A DNA stretch of 64,000 bases from Myxococcus landrumus (GCF_017301635.1 NZ_CP071091.1:3856001-3920000), one strand, 5' to 3'; counted from the stretch's first letter, positions 1 to 10,423 are shown. A program made the numbers and translations. The notes: generated from the letters alone by a model not told the origin.

Positions 1-1228
1 GCTCTCGGTCCGCGTGGCCTTCGTGCTCGACGGAGGGGAGATTGAGCAGGATGAAGGCGAGCTGGAAGAGACGCCATCGAGGCGCTTCTTCTTGCCGAAC
101 CTTGCGTTCGGCTTGGGCCATGACGCTGTTCATCCAGCGGAAGGAGTCGAAGGCGAGAGGCTCCCGAGCCAGGAGTTGGATGCCCTCCTCGATGCGGTCG
201 GCCGCACGTCGAGCCCGGCGGATGAGCTCATCCCGAGTCTCCTCGCGGCGTTCGCTGCCGACAGCGAGCGTGGCCTGGGTGGCCACCCATTCACGGTAGG
301 TCCGGACCAGGGGGAGCAGGGCCGCGACGGCCTCCGAGGGGGTCGTGAACGCGGAGAGCTGCTCCATGCCCACCGTGACTTCGTCAATCTGCCGCGCTTC
401 GACAGGGAGCACCTCGACGCGTGGCAGCCAGTCCGTTTCCACGCGGGTGACGGGGACGGAGGTGGATGGAACGCGCACGGAAATGCCGTGACCCACGGCC
501 CACCGCTGGCGGTCGCGGAACTGGAGGTCGTTGACGCGGTCGTCGTCGTCTTCGCTGCTGATGTCGCTGGAGTCCTGTCGGCTGACGAAGCCTTGCTCGC
601 AGACCAGTGCGAGGTGGGTCTGGAAGGTATAGGCCTCGTCCCGGTCGGCGGAGGTGCTGGTAGGCGGGCGCGCGTTGACGAGGAAGATGGCGACCGCGAG
701 CTCGCCTTCGTGCGTCTTCTCCACGTGGCCTTCCAGGCACAGGCCCCGACTGTCCTGGAGGACCAATCCTTCCCGCAGCGCCGCGTCGTTCAGGGACAGG
801 GTGACGGTGCGTTGGTGGAAGGAGCGGCTCCAGTGCTTGCGCCCCTCTGCTTCGATGCGCTGGTAATCCGCCCAGCAGACATGAGCAGTGAGCTGGGTTG
901 TGCCCGCGGGGACGAAGACGGACATGCCCATGGAGGCGGGCAGGCGGCGCACCTTCTTGGCGGTGGGGTCGGGGCGGGAGGATTCCTCGTGGTCCTCGTC
1001 ATTGCCCGCGGCGAGGTCGTCCTCCTCGTCGTCGGGGTCGTCCTCGATGACGCCCTGGTCGAGAGGAACGAGGAAGCCCGTCAGGTACCAGCGGGACGGT
1101 GGCGTGCGGAGCACTTCCGGGGCATCCGAGACAGGAGAGCCTGAGGGCTTGCGGAACGGACCCACGAGGTCCGCTTCGAGCGCATCGATGAGGTGGGAGC
1201 GCACCGCTCCCGTGTCGGGGACATTCAT
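1..1228 (-). CDS. drmA: DISARM helicase-family protein DrmA, N-terminal part (runs off the window)
   Basis: The frame is open from an ATG at 1228 to the window edge, 409 codons, so the C-terminal half is missing. The start (MNVPDTGAVRSHLIDALE, then SRWYLTGFLVPLDQG) resembles DrmA N-termini as I know them. The start lies 8 bases after the drmMI stop and the order drmD-drmMI-drmA is that of class 1 DISARM, in which DrmA (helicase fold) acts with DrmB on incoming DNA. An acidic stretch lies near residues 60-85. No helicase motif is inside the visible part, so the call rests on the N-terminus and the gene order. DrmB and DrmC would be expected further left. Confidence 0.75.
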   Translation of the reverse strand, partial: MNVPDTGAVRSHLIDALEADLVGPFRKPSGSPVSDAPEVLRTPPSRWYLTGFLVPLDQGVIEDDPDDEEDDLAAGNDEDHEESSRPDPTAKKVRRLPASMGMSVFVPAGTTQLTAHVCWADYQRIEAEGRKHWSRSFHQRTVTLSLNDAALREGLVLQDSRGLCLEGHVEKTHEGELAVAIFLVNARPPTSTSADRDEAYTFQTHLALVCEQGFVSRQDSSDISSEDDDDRVNDLQFRDRQRWAVGHGISVRVPSTSVPVTRVETDWLPRVEVLPVEARQIDEVTVGMEQLSAFTTPSEAVAALLPLVRTYREWVATQATLAVGSERREETRDELIRRARRAADRIEEGIQLLAREPLAFDSFRWMNSVMAQAERKVRQEEAPRWRLFQLAFILLNLPSVEHEGHADRE

Positions 1229-1236
1229 GGGAGGGC

Positions 1237-4200
1237 TCAGGCGGTCTGGGCGCGGGACTTCGAGGGACGGCGGGCGGTGGGGTGCGCTTCCTCGTGGGCA
1301 CGTTGGGCGTTCAGGTCGAAGAGGCGGTCGAGAACTTCGTCCTCGAAGACTTCGAGCTGCTTCGGAGTGGCGCCGCAGTATGGAGGGACGTAGATGTCCT
1401 TCCAGCCGTAGGCGTCCAGGACGGACTGGTCCACGGCAATGTGCAGGTCCCGCAGGCGCTGCGTCGCTGTGTCGGTGACGGACTTGTCCTTGAGCCGGTT
1501 GTATGTCGTCGTCAGGCCGATGCTGTGGGCCTGCATGTACTGGCTGCGCTCGAAGTGGAGCCGTTCGCCGATGAGGTCGAGTGCTGATGCATTCTCGAAG
1601 GCAGGAAAAGGGAAGGTCTCGAAGCAATCACTAGGAACATAACGAAGACGGTCCTCGAGAGATGACGACAGAAGCCGGGCCCAGACTTCATGCACCCGTG
1701 ATTGCAACACCGTAAGCCAGTGGTCTTGTTCCACTGGAATGACAACGACGCCCTCACTGAAGATCGTAGAGGACTGCTGCCAGGAAAACAGCAGGTGCTT
1801 CGAGTGTCGAGAGGTCGTGAGGCAACGGCTGAGCGGGCGGAGCGCTTGATAGAGCTCGAGACGCGGTCGGATGAATTGCCACCAGAACTGCTTAGCTCCT
1901 CTGTCCTTGACCTTGTCTCGCTCAGGTTTAACCAACTCCCGAACGATGCGAATGAGATCGGGCCAGCGCTCCGCCTCCTGTAGTTCCATCTGCCCAAAAT
2001 TGATGACGTGCCTTTCAAGTTCAGGGCTCGGGTCGGAGTTGAGTTCCTCACCACCCATGTAGAGAAAAATGCACGCCGCGTTCTTTGATGATTTCGAGAC
2101 TAGAGTCGTGCGCTGCTCGGGGCTCATTACAAACCCCATTCCAAGGACGATGCATCCCTGGAAGCTCCTCCCCGCATTGGCGGTGAGTGCCACGGGGTCT
2201 GCTCGCTCGGGTTTTCCTCTCAGCCGAGAGTTGAGGTGTTTCATGGGTAGCCGCTCGAGGCGAGGCTCCAACAGCAGGGAGACGTGGCCCTTCGCCAGAT
2301 GCACCACGGACACCGAGACGTTGGCGCCAGCCACCGGCCACCTCATGGAGCGCACGGCGTCGTAGAGGTGACCACCATGGTCCACCAGGTACTTCAGTCC
2401 CGTAGCCCTCGTGTCCCCCTGCGCGATGGTGTTGGTAGCGATGAATCCGAAGCTGCCGTGTTCACCCAGCAGATGGAACGCACGGCGGAAGAAGTGCGCG
2501 GAGAGATCCGCGTTGCCGTGCGCCCCTTTATGAACCGCCTGGAGCCAAGGGAGGTAGTTCTCTCCGCCCGTCTCGATGATGGCGTTCTTTCCAGCGAACG
2601 GCGGGTTCCCCACGAACCCATCGACCCATGCAGCCTTGTTGGGCTGCTCGTTGTCGAGCGGATCCGGCCGGCTCCCGTGAAAAACCTCCGGAAACTCCAG
2701 CGGCCAGTGGAACGTCCATGACGGCGCGGAGAACGCAGCGATGTCAGCCGGAATGGGAGGCGGAACCCCATTCTTCGCCTTGGACAGCCACACCCCAATC
2801 AGGTCCAACCGGCGGACGCGCTCCTTCTCCCGTGCCTTGTCCGAGCCCTGGGTGAAGAACGCCCCGACGCACGCGTTGGCGATCCGCTTGATGTCCTCCA
2901 ACGCCGCGTCCGCGTCGCGGAGGAGCCCCTCCTTCACCCAGCCCGGCTCCAGGTCCAACTGCAGCGGCTTGCGCTCCGGTCCTTCCAGGTCGAGCGCGAG
3001 TTGGAGGATCTTCTCGCGCTTCTCCAGCGAACTGTTCAGCGCCCGCGAGATGAACGCCCAGGGCAGTTCCGACTGCGTCTTGCTGCTCGGGTCCCAGTGG
3101 AACGCTCGAAGCTGATCCAGGTCGAGCCCGACCAGTGAATCCCCACACTTGAGCGCATGGTCCAGGAAGGTGAAGGGCTCCGTCTTCGCCAATGTCACGA
3201 GCCACAGCGACAGCTTCGCGAGCTTCACGGCCCATGGATTCTTGTCCACGCCGTACAGGCATCGCTGGGCCACCAGCCGGCGTGCCCGCATCACCTCGTC
3301 CTCGTGCTTGTCGCGCTTCAGCACGCCCTCACGTGTCCAGGCGGCGACAACCTGGTCCGCGAGAAAGCGACAGGACTCCACCAGGAACGCACCCGACCCC
3401 ATGGCCGGGTCGCAGATCTTCAGGTTGAGGAGCCTTTCTGAACACGGCTTCGGCCCCATCGTCTTGAGCAAAGGCTCAAGAGCCCGGCGGACAATGGGCG
3501 CGGACAGACTTCGAGGCGTGTAGTGGCTACTGGTCCGTCGCCGCTCGTCGCCAGGCTGGAGCACCAACTGGGCGGCCCGTCGTGTCTCGGTCCCTTTCAC
3601 GCGGTACGGCTCCAGCGCGGTCAGGACCATCTGCTGCGTGGAGACCTGCTCCAGCGACTTCGACAGGGCTTTCACTGCCTTCGCGTCAAGACCCGCCTCC
3701 CCTTCCAGCCAGGCCGCACGCCGCTTCGCTGGCTGGGCCAGAACCTCGTCCGCGCAGACCCATACCCTCGAAGGCTTGAGGCAGATTCCAGCACCGCTCA
3801 GGCGCTTCACGTGGAAGCCCATCAGTCCCTCGTACACGGAGCCGATCTGCTCCACGTCGAGCGACTTGAAGCTCAGTCGCTGGCCCTTGAGGAAGACGAG
3901 CCGCTCCAGGACCTGGAGCACCGTCTCGTCATCGATGGGAGGCACCCGGGCCCCCGTGCCCGCCTCGGCGGAGCCCGCGCCTCCCAGGAAGGGGAACGCA
4001 TCAGGGTCGAAGAGCTGTCCACGCCGTGCCGGCATTCGCAGCTTGTCGTGCGAGGCCCCCAGGTAGATGCACCGGAAGAGCGCCAGCAATCGCGGCCACG
4101 CACCGAAGCGTCGATTCATCGAATCGGGGTATTGGCTGGAGTCTTCGACGAGTTGCGCGTGAAGTGCCTTCACCGACAGGTCATCGCGATAGGGCTCCTG

Positions 4201-5169
4201 GTCCACGGGAAGAAGGCCCCGGTCCTCCGCGTAGAGGATGAAGACGAGCCGCAAGAGCGTAGAGAGAAGCCCGCCGTAGACATGCTCCTCACCTAGCGAG
4301 AGCGCCTCGTCCATGGCCCGGGAACCATCCCGTTCAGCGGCCGTCTCGAAACCCGTGAGAAGGATGCCGAGCGCTTCCAGTACCTGGTCGGCCAGTTCGT
4401 CGGTGACATCCGCTTGCCGGCGGCGCGACTGCTCCAGGAGCGCGGGGAGCTGATGCTCGGGCAGCACACCGAACAAGCGGCGCGCATGCAGGAGCATCAC
4501 CATCGCGTCGAACAGCGCACGACCGCCCGCGGTGACGAGGTCCTTGAACCGGAAGGTGATGTGCCCTGACGTCTCTCCGTGGGGCGCATAGACCAGGCGC
4601 ACGGAGTCCCCATTGAACAGCAGACCGATGGGGACACGGGCCGCGCGCAGCAGGCGGTCGAACTTGGCGGTGGGCTCGTAGAACCACGTGCCCGTGGTGT
4701 CTTCTTTCTTGTCCAGGTCCAACCCGGCCGGCAGCTCCCAGGTCAGGAGCGCGAAGCCTTCCGCGGCGCGGCTGATGGGCGTGGAGTCATCCGGCAACCC
4801 TTCGGACTTCGCGGGAGGAGGTCCTCGTCGCAACAGCCCCCGCGTGGGCTTGAGCGTCTGTTGCCCCTCCGCGATATCCAGCTGGAGGTCCTCCGGAAAG
4901 CTCGTGGTGAAATCATCCTCGGTGTAGCCCAGCACCTCCCGGAGGAAGCGCGGGACATCCGTCACACGAGGTGACTCCCGGCCCGCCAGCAGGACGAACC
5001 GCGACTGCGCGGACACTGGCAGGCGCTGCATGCACTGCGCGTCCTCGAGGACGGGGATGGAGACCACCAGTCCTTCGATGGGCTGCGCCATCCCCATCCA
5101 CGTCTGGTGATAGCGACGCTCGACGTCCCCGCCAAGGTTCTGGCCGTTCATCAGCGAGCCCCCGGCCAC
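1237..5169 (-). CDS. drmMI: DISARM class 1 DNA adenine methyltransferase DrmMI (Eco57I/PglX-like)
   Basis: A 1310-residue protein with the amino-methyltransferase signature of the Eco57I class. The SAM-binding motif CDPAMGSGAFLVE is at about residue 585 and the catalytic NPPF (VGNPPFAGKN) at about 855. Long N- and C-terminal regions without obvious motifs probably do target recognition and contact other DISARM proteins. In DISARM the methylase marks host DNA so that the helicase components act only on unmodified phage DNA. Its start overlaps the 3' end of drmD by 19 bases and drmA follows after 8 bases, so the three form one operon. A stand-alone type IIG-like enzyme would look similar; the flanking genes decide the call. 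Confidence 0.85.
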   Translation of the reverse strand: MAGGSLMNGQNLGGDVERRYHQTWMGMAQPIEGLVVSIPVLEDAQCMQRLPVSAQSRFVLLAGRESPRVTDVPRFLREVLGYTEDDFTTSFPEDLQLDIAEGQQTLKPTRGLLRRGPPPAKSEGLPDDSTPISRAAEGFALLTWELPAGLDLDKKEDTTGTWFYEPTAKFDRLLRAARVPIGLLFNGDSVRLVYAPHGETSGHITFRFKDLVTAGGRALFDAMVMLLHARRLFGVLPEHQLPALLEQSRRRQADVTDELADQVLEALGILLTGFETAAERDGSRAMDEALSLGEEHVYGGLLSTLLRLVFILYAEDRGLLPVDQEPYRDDLSVKALHAQLVEDSSQYPDSMNRRFGAWPRLLALFRCIYLGASHDKLRMPARRGQLFDPDAFPFLGGAGSAEAGTGARVPPIDDETVLQVLERLVFLKGQRLSFKSLDVEQIGSVYEGLMGFHVKRLSGAGICLKPSRVWVCADEVLAQPAKRRAAWLEGEAGLDAKAVKALSKSLEQVSTQQMVLTALEPYRVKGTETRRAAQLVLQPGDERRRTSSHYTPRSLSAPIVRRALEPLLKTMGPKPCSERLLNLKICDPAMGSGAFLVESCRFLADQVVAAWTREGVLKRDKHEDEVMRARRLVAQRCLYGVDKNPWAVKLAKLSLWLVTLAKTEPFTFLDHALKCGDSLVGLDLDQLRAFHWDPSSKTQSELPWAFISRALNSSLEKREKILQLALDLEGPERKPLQLDLEPGWVKEGLLRDADAALEDIKRIANACVGAFFTQGSDKAREKERVRRLDLIGVWLSKAKNGVPPPIPADIAAFSAPSWTFHWPLEFPEVFHGSRPDPLDNEQPNKAAWVDGFVGNPPFAGKNAIIETGGENYLPWLQAVHKGAHGNADLSAHFFRRAFHLLGEHGSFGFIATNTIAQGDTRATGLKYLVDHGGHLYDAVRSMRWPVAGANVSVSVVHLAKGHVSLLLEPRLERLPMKHLNSRLRGKPERADPVALTANAGRSFQGCIVLGMGFVMSPEQRTTLVSKSSKNAACIFLYMGGEELNSDPSPELERHVINFGQMELQEAERWPDLIRIVRELVKPERDKVKDRGAKQFWWQFIRPRLELYQALRPLSRCLTTSRHSKHLLFSWQQSSTIFSEGVVVIPVEQDHWLTVLQSRVHEVWARLLSSSLEDRLRYVPSDCFETFPFPAFENASALDLIGERLHFERSQYMQAHSIGLTTTYNRLKDKSVTDTATQRLRDLHIAVDQSVLDAYGWKDIYVPPYCGATPKQLEVFEDEVLDRLFDLNAQRAHEEAHPTARRPSKSRAQTA

Positions 5170-8100
5170 AGGTAGACCATGCCCACGGGCACCAGGCGGG
5201 CGACCCGCACGGCGTAGGTGGCCTTCAGGGATTCAGGTTGTTCGACGAGCTCCCTTCCGAGCGCGGCCAATCGCTGTTCGAGATGCACCTTGTCTCTCCT
5301 CCATTGGTCCTTCTCGACCTGCGCGTCGAGCGAGAGCTCGAGCTGCGCGCCCAGGGCCTCCCGGATGGCCTCCTGCTGCGTCAGGAGAATCTGAGTCAAT
5401 GCCTTGGCTTCGGTCGCCCCTCGCGCCGCCAGCTTCTTGCGAGCCCCCTGCTCTCTCTCCGAGGCCTGTTCCTCGATGGCGGGCCAGAGCTTCGAGAAGT
5501 CGGACTCGGCACTGGCGAGCAGCCGTTTCTGGACGGCCTTCGGTATCGCGGAGAGCGCGGGCGCTTCCGTCAGCGTCGTCTCCAGCTGGTCGATCACCTT
5601 GCGGTCCGCCTCGTCCGCGAAGGGCTTCAAGTGCCCGCGGCCACCGCCGTCCAGCCATCTCGCGGAAACGGAGACCACCTCGTCATGGAGCCGCGCGGCG
5701 CCCTCGCCAAAGAGCGACAACCGGCCGAAGACGATGACGCGTGCCACGGCGTCGCGTTGGGTCTGGACCACCGTGACCCGGCTCAGGTCGTTCGCGGAGA
5801 ACCCCTGCGCCAGGAACCGCTGGAGCACCCGCTGGACGAGCGGATGGGACAGGTGCAGGTGGACGAGCTTGCTGGAAACGCCCGGAGGTGCCTCGAAGAC
5901 GACGGGAGACAAGGGGCGCTTGCGCCACTCCCACGTTGCCTCGTCGAGCTCCCGGCGTGGACGAATGGAGTCCAGGGTCGTGTTCCACGAAGCGGGAAGT
6001 GCGGGGACCGTCCAAGCCTCCAGCGTCCGGCCCTCCTCCGTAATGACCTCCCGCTCCAGCCGGCCCGCGCCGGCCAGCTCGAACCCCACGTCCAGCGCAT
6101 CGCGCAGCAGGACAGGATTGAAGTCCATCACCTTGCCGCTGCGCTCGCGGAGTTCTCCAATCGCATCCAGCTCCTTGCGCAGGGATTGGAGCGTGCGCTG
6201 GGACTCCAGTTCCCGTTTCGTCACCTCCGTGCGAGTCGAGGTCGCGGCGCGGGAGAGACGCTCCATCGTGCCCTTCGTGATGCCCGAGGCGAGCGCATCG
6301 TGCATCTGGTCCATCAGCACGCAGCCCAGGCTTCCCAGCTCGCGCGTGATGGTCTCCACCTTGCGCGCGAGGGTGTCGAGCACCGCATCCTCGGCGCGCT
6401 GGCCGTAGACGAAGTAGCCACAGCGCACGGTGGACGCGGGTTGCAAGGCACGGTCGATGCGACCGTTGCGCTGCTCCATGCGTGAGGGATTCCACGGAAC
6501 GTCGATGTGGAAGAGGTCCGCGCAGTGGCCTTGCAGATTGATGCCTTCGCGCGCGGCGTCGGTCGCGAGGAGGACTCGCACGGGGAACTCCTCCATCGAG
6601 CCGTTGAAGGCGGCCTGCACCTGCGCGCGCTTCATGTCATCGATGCCGCCCGTCAGCGTGAGGATGCGCGCGTCCCCCCGTTGGGTCCCCTCGAAGGCAG
6701 CGGTGAGCTGCTCCTTGAGGTAACGAAGTGTGTCGCCATACTCGGTAAACAGGATGACCCGGCGGGGCTTCCACGCAGCGCCTCGGGTGAGCGGACATAG
6801 GTGTTCGCGAATCCAGTGGAGCAGGGCCCGCAGCTTCGCGTCCCGGGCAGCGCGGTACCGGGCGCTCAGCTCGAGCATGTCAGCCAGGAGCTTGCGAGCC
6901 TGGACGCTGGCGGACAGATGCTGACTGTTCTCGCGGATGGTCTCAGCGAACGACAGCTCGAGTGCGTCGTCCGTCTCGCCGTGTTCCTCGGACGCAGGAG
7001 CCGTGTCGCCGGTGAGAGCTCCGTCGTCGGGAGCCTGCTCCCCCGAGCCGAAGGCCGCCGCGTGAATGGAGAGGGTGCGGTGGAACGCTTCGATGCTCGA
7101 AAGGAGGCGCTTCTGGAGATTGATGAAGACCAGGCGCCCCTGTTTCGTTCCGGGTGCCATGAGCTCGGTGTAGTGCGCGAGCTTCTGGGACAGCTCCAGT
7201 TCCGGGGCGGAGGCTTCGCCCAGGTCGACGCGCTGCTCGACAGTCTTTCCGTCTGGCGCGAGCCACTCGGCGTGCCAGCGTCCCGAGTCATGCGTCAGCC
7301 GCACGCCCACCACGTGTCGCTCGGGGTAGCGCTGTGAACTACCCAGGGCGCGAAGGTCGCCCTTGAGCCGGCGCACCATGACGGGAGCCAGCTGGGATTC
7401 GCGGACGCGGGTGCCCCGCGTGAAGCGCTGTGGGTCCAACATCTCCAACAGCGCGGAGAAGCTGTTGGAGTGGCCGTTGTGGGGCGTCGCGGAGAGGAAG
7501 AGCCGGTGCTCGAAGCGCTCCGCCAGTGAGCGGATGCTGCGAGTCGTCTCCGTGTCGATGGCGTACCGGCTGGCCGATGCGGGCGCGACGACGTGTGCCT
7601 CGTCGAGCACCAACAAGGACTTGTGGTGCCCCTTCTCCTCCAGGAGGGTTTTCAGCGGCTCGAAGTACTCGCTGCGCCGCAGCGTCTGGTACGACACGAT
7701 GAAGCGTGAGTGCGTGGCCCAGACGGGGACCTGGAAGCCGCGCTCCTGACGGCGGCGGGAGACGAATTCGCTGTTGAAGATTTCGAAGCGCAGACCGAAG
7801 CGCTTCTCCATCTCATCGCGCCACTGGAGCGTCACCGACGCCGGGCAGACGATGAGGACACGGTCCACGCGCTGGCGGAGGATGAGTTCCTGCAACACCA
7901 GCCCCGCCTCGATGGTCTTTCCGAGACCCACGTCATCGGCGATGAAGAGATTCACCCGAGGCAGCTCGAGCGCCTTCTTGAGAGGCGTAAGCTGGTGATT
8001 CATCAAGTGGATGCCCGCGCGGAACGGCGCCTGGAAAAGCCGGGCGTCGGTGGCGGTGACAGAGCTCCACTTGAGCGCGTGCAGATACGCGGCGAAGTGA

Positions 8101-8366
8101 CGGGGCTCGTCGAAACGTGCAGGAGGTCCCAGCCCACCCTGGTGGGGTCGGATGACCCGAGCGGCGAGCTCACGCTCCCATAAGACAGACAGGGCTCGAC
8201 CTTGTGCGTCATCATCGAGACATGTGAGACGCACGAGGGTGTGTTGCTCCCGGACATCCGAAGGAGCGATGACCTCGTTGACCAGATACTGACGGTGTCG
8301 GACCTGCGCGATATCACCCGCGCACGGCATGGGAGCGATGGGCACGCGAGCAACTTGCCGCCACAT
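5151..8366 (-). CDS. drmD: DISARM SNF2-like helicase DrmD
   Basis: A 1071-residue SF2/SNF2-type ATPase. The N-terminus has the DrmD-like GDIAQVRHRQYLVNEVI. Walker A (DDVGLGKTIEAG) is near residue 145, the Walker B box LDEAH near 255, the SAT motif (LFLSATPHNGH) near 295, and helicase C-terminal motifs (LLATDAAREGINLQ, then RNGRIDR) near 600-640. It is the first gene of the DISARM operon and hallmark of class 1. No good ribosome site is seen before the ATG at 8366. An internal ATG at 8330, just before the conserved GDIAQVR stretch, is an alternative start. Nothing resembling a strong terminator or promoter was recognised in the 190 bases upstream. Confidence 0.88.
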   Translation of the reverse strand: MWRQVARVPIAPMPCAGDIAQVRHRQYLVNEVIAPSDVREQHTLVRLTCLDDDAQGRALSVLWERELAARVIRPHQGGLGPPARFDEPRHFAAYLHALKWSSVTATDARLFQAPFRAGIHLMNHQLTPLKKALELPRVNLFIADDVGLGKTIEAGLVLQELILRQRVDRVLIVCPASVTLQWRDEMEKRFGLRFEIFNSEFVSRRRQERGFQVPVWATHSRFIVSYQTLRRSEYFEPLKTLLEEKGHHKSLLVLDEAHVVAPASASRYAIDTETTRSIRSLAERFEHRLFLSATPHNGHSNSFSALLEMLDPQRFTRGTRVRESQLAPVMVRRLKGDLRALGSSQRYPERHVVGVRLTHDSGRWHAEWLAPDGKTVEQRVDLGEASAPELELSQKLAHYTELMAPGTKQGRLVFINLQKRLLSSIEAFHRTLSIHAAAFGSGEQAPDDGALTGDTAPASEEHGETDDALELSFAETIRENSQHLSASVQARKLLADMLELSARYRAARDAKLRALLHWIREHLCPLTRGAAWKPRRVILFTEYGDTLRYLKEQLTAAFEGTQRGDARILTLTGGIDDMKRAQVQAAFNGSMEEFPVRVLLATDAAREGINLQGHCADLFHIDVPWNPSRMEQRNGRIDRALQPASTVRCGYFVYGQRAEDAVLDTLARKVETITRELGSLGCVLMDQMHDALASGITKGTMERLSRAATSTRTEVTKRELESQRTLQSLRKELDAIGELRERSGKVMDFNPVLLRDALDVGFELAGAGRLEREVITEEGRTLEAWTVPALPASWNTTLDSIRPRRELDEATWEWRKRPLSPVVFEAPPGVSSKLVHLHLSHPLVQRVLQRFLAQGFSANDLSRVTVVQTQRDAVARVIVFGRLSLFGEGAARLHDEVVSVSARWLDGGGRGHLKPFADEADRKVIDQLETTLTEAPALSAIPKAVQKRLLASAESDFSKLWPAIEEQASEREQGARKKLAARGATEAKALTQILLTQQEAIREALGAQLELSLDAQVEKDQWRRDKVHLEQRLAALGRELVEQPESLKATYAVRVARLVPVGMVYLWPGAR

Positions 8367-8559
8367 GAATGCGGCGGGAATCGCGACCCAGGGTGATTGA
8401 TATTTTTTGCCAGAACGGATAACGCCCTGAAGGACATCCTCGAACTTTGCCCCCCGCGCGCGAGCAGTAACACCATCGACGCCTACTCGCCGTTCTCGTG
8501 AGAGTCTTTGCGCCGGAGTGACGAAGCTCCGAGTGCAGCGACACGACCGTGGCCAGCTC

Positions 8560-9600
8560 GCCCCGGCGGCGCGTCACTCGCTTCGGTGGCGCTCTCGCAC
8601 TTCGTGGTAGCTCGGTGGGTGTCGGCTTCGGCGTGCATCTTGAGGGAACGGGAGCACGATGTCGCGCCTGCCAGACGTCCAGTACCGCAGGTGCATGGTC
8701 GCTATTTCCGACGCTCGGCGGACCTGCCCGCCACAGGGCGTGCCGTGAAACTCGATTTGCGTGTGCCGCACTTCTGCTGCCGCAACCCGGAATGCTCCCG
8801 CCGCACGTTCGCGGAGCAGTCGGTGCGTTTGCTGGCAGCTCAGGTTCGGCGGACACGCCGGCTGGTCATCGCGCAGTGCGCCGGTGCAATCACAACCGGA
8901 GCAGCGGCGGGGGCCAGACTGCTCAAGCCACTGGCCATGCCCGCCCGTCCCGATACCATCCTGCGGCTGATTCGCCGCGCTCCTCTGCCTCCTCCCAGCC
9001 CCTCTCATAGCCTGAGCCTCAACGACTGGGCGACGCACAAGGGACACACTTACGACTCCATCCTTGTCGGCCTTGGAACCACTGCGTGCGGGACGTATTG
9101 CCGGACCGCCCGACACCTACGGTGCGCGCCTGGCTGCGCGAGCCCCCGGCATGGACGTCATCACCAGACATCGACCGCCTGAGAACACACGAGCGGTAGT
9201 GCTGGTGCGCCAAAGGTCCAGCGGGTAGCGAACCACTGGCACTTGCTGCGGAATGGACGGCAAATGTGGACCGCTGGATGAGCAGCACACATCCTCGCCT
9301 TCGAGCAGTACCAGCCGTGTCCAGCGCAGACACTTCTCCTGCACATCGCCACCCCTGTTTCGCGCGGACACTTGCCGAGGCCCACGTTCGAGAGGAGAGC
9401 CGCTCTCGGCACCTTGCCGCATCCGAAGTCGTACGGCGGCGTTACCTGGCCGGAGAGCCTCTGCCGAGAATCAGTCGCACACGGGGTCTTGCACGAGGGG
9501 TCGTGCGCCAATACGCCGCCGTCGAAGTCTTCCCGAGCGCTCGGCGCACGTGCACAGACCGAGCATCCTCGACCCTTGTCTGGAGCACCTAACGCGGGTA
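8560..9600 (+). pseudogene. decayed ISL3-family transposase
   Basis: Pieces of an ISL3/IS204-type transposase are spread over several frames. A zinc-finger part (HFCCRNPECSRRTFAEQ) and the segment leading to SLNDWATHKGHTYDSILVGL lie in one frame to about 9080. Another frame from 9110 gives TVRAWLREPPAW, a third near 9220 gives QRVANHWHLLRNG, and a fourth to 9592 carries the helix-turn-helix insertion (VVRRRYLAGEPLPRISRTRG). Several frameshifts and stops separate them, so no active protein can be made. It marks old insertion activity beside the DISARM operon. Confidence 0.7.
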
Positions 9601-9677
9601 CCCATCCGGATCTGGGTGTAGAGGAGTTGAGTGAGTCGGGACACCTCCATGCGTTCAAGAACGCGAGGGAGGAACGG

Positions 9678-10022
9678 ATGACGAGACACATGGGAGCCGA
9701 CGCGTGGCGGAGGCTGGTGTTGGAGCTGGAGAAGAGCGGGCAGACGCACCAGGAGTTCGCCGCAGCGAAGGCCGTCTCGATGAGCACGCTCCAGTTCTGG
9801 TTGTACAAGCTGACGCGAGAGGCCAGGCGAGCGAGCGCCCCTCCCGTGCGGCTGCCAGTGGGGATAGTAGACTCGGCCGCGCGTTCAGCGCAGCGGGGAG
9901 GTCCCCCTGCAGGCGGGGCACCCGGCTTGCTGGAAGCCGAGCTCGTCTCTGGCTTCGTGGTGCGCTTCCCCGCGGGGACGGACGTGGCGTACCTGCGCGC
10001 AGTCCTTGTCGGGCTGGGTTGA
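9678..10022 (+). CDS. tnpA: IS66-family accessory protein TnpA
   Basis: A 114-residue protein with the N-terminal helix-turn-helix typical of the first IS66 reading frame (WRRLVLELEKSGQTHQEFAA, then STLQFWLYKL). The start is the ATG at 9678, preceded by a GGAGG box. Its last 17 bases overlap the tnpB frame, as usual for IS66. In IS66 elements TnpA, TnpB and TnpC are all needed for transposition. TnpC is reduced to a fragment here, so this copy is probably inactive. Confidence 0.8.
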   Translation: MTRHMGADAWRRLVLELEKSGQTHQEFAAAKAVSMSTLQFWLYKLTREARRASAPPVRLPVGIVDSAARSAQRGGPPAGGAPGLLEAELVSGFVVRFPAGTDVAYLRAVLVGLG

Positions 10023-10413
10023 CGTGCTGCTGTTGCCGCGCGCCGTCCGCTTCCACCTCGCCGCCGAGCCGGTGGACATGCGCAAGTCCATCGACGGCGT
10101 CTTCATCCACGTACAACGCGCCCTGGTGGCCTACGCGTACTCCGGTCACCGCTTCGTCTTCGTCAGCAAGCGGCGGGACAAGGTGAAGGTGCTGGCGCAG
10201 GATGGCGGAGGCGTCCTGCTTCTCTACACGCGACTGAAGGCGGGCCGCTTCCGGATGCCTGACGTCGCGGACGGCGCCTCGTCAGTACAACTGGATTCCA
10301 CGCAACTGGCTATGTTGCTCGACGGTATCGACATCTCGCGAGTGCATCAGCCTCTCCAATGGCAGTCGCCCGGGCAGTCAGACGAGGCCCAGGGCACCTC
10401 GGCGCGGCGGTGA
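10006..10413 (+). CDS. tnpB: IS66-family accessory protein TnpB (Orf2)
   Basis: A 135-residue IS66 Orf2-like protein. The family core is clear: AVRFHLAAEPVDMRKSIDG, then FVFVSKRRDKVKVLAQDGGG and LKAGRFRMP. The frame can start at a TTG at 10006, inside tnpA, or at a GTG at 10024 directly before LLLPRAVRF. It belongs to the same degraded IS66 copy as tnpA and is followed only by the tail of tnpC. The C-terminal residues after about 110 look less conserved. Confidence 0.8.
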   Translation: MSGWVDVLLLPRAVRFHLAAEPVDMRKSIDGVFIHVQRALVAYAYSGHRFVFVSKRRDKVKVLAQDGGGVLLLYTRLKAGRFRMPDVADGASSVQLDSTQLAMLLDGIDISRVHQPLQWQSPGQSDEAQGTSARR

Positions 10414-10423
10414 GTAGGTGGCC

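Noticed and set aside
4971..6485. 504-codon plus-strand frame over drmMI/drmD
   Set aside because: Overlaps two recognised DISARM genes; composition is that of an antisense frame.
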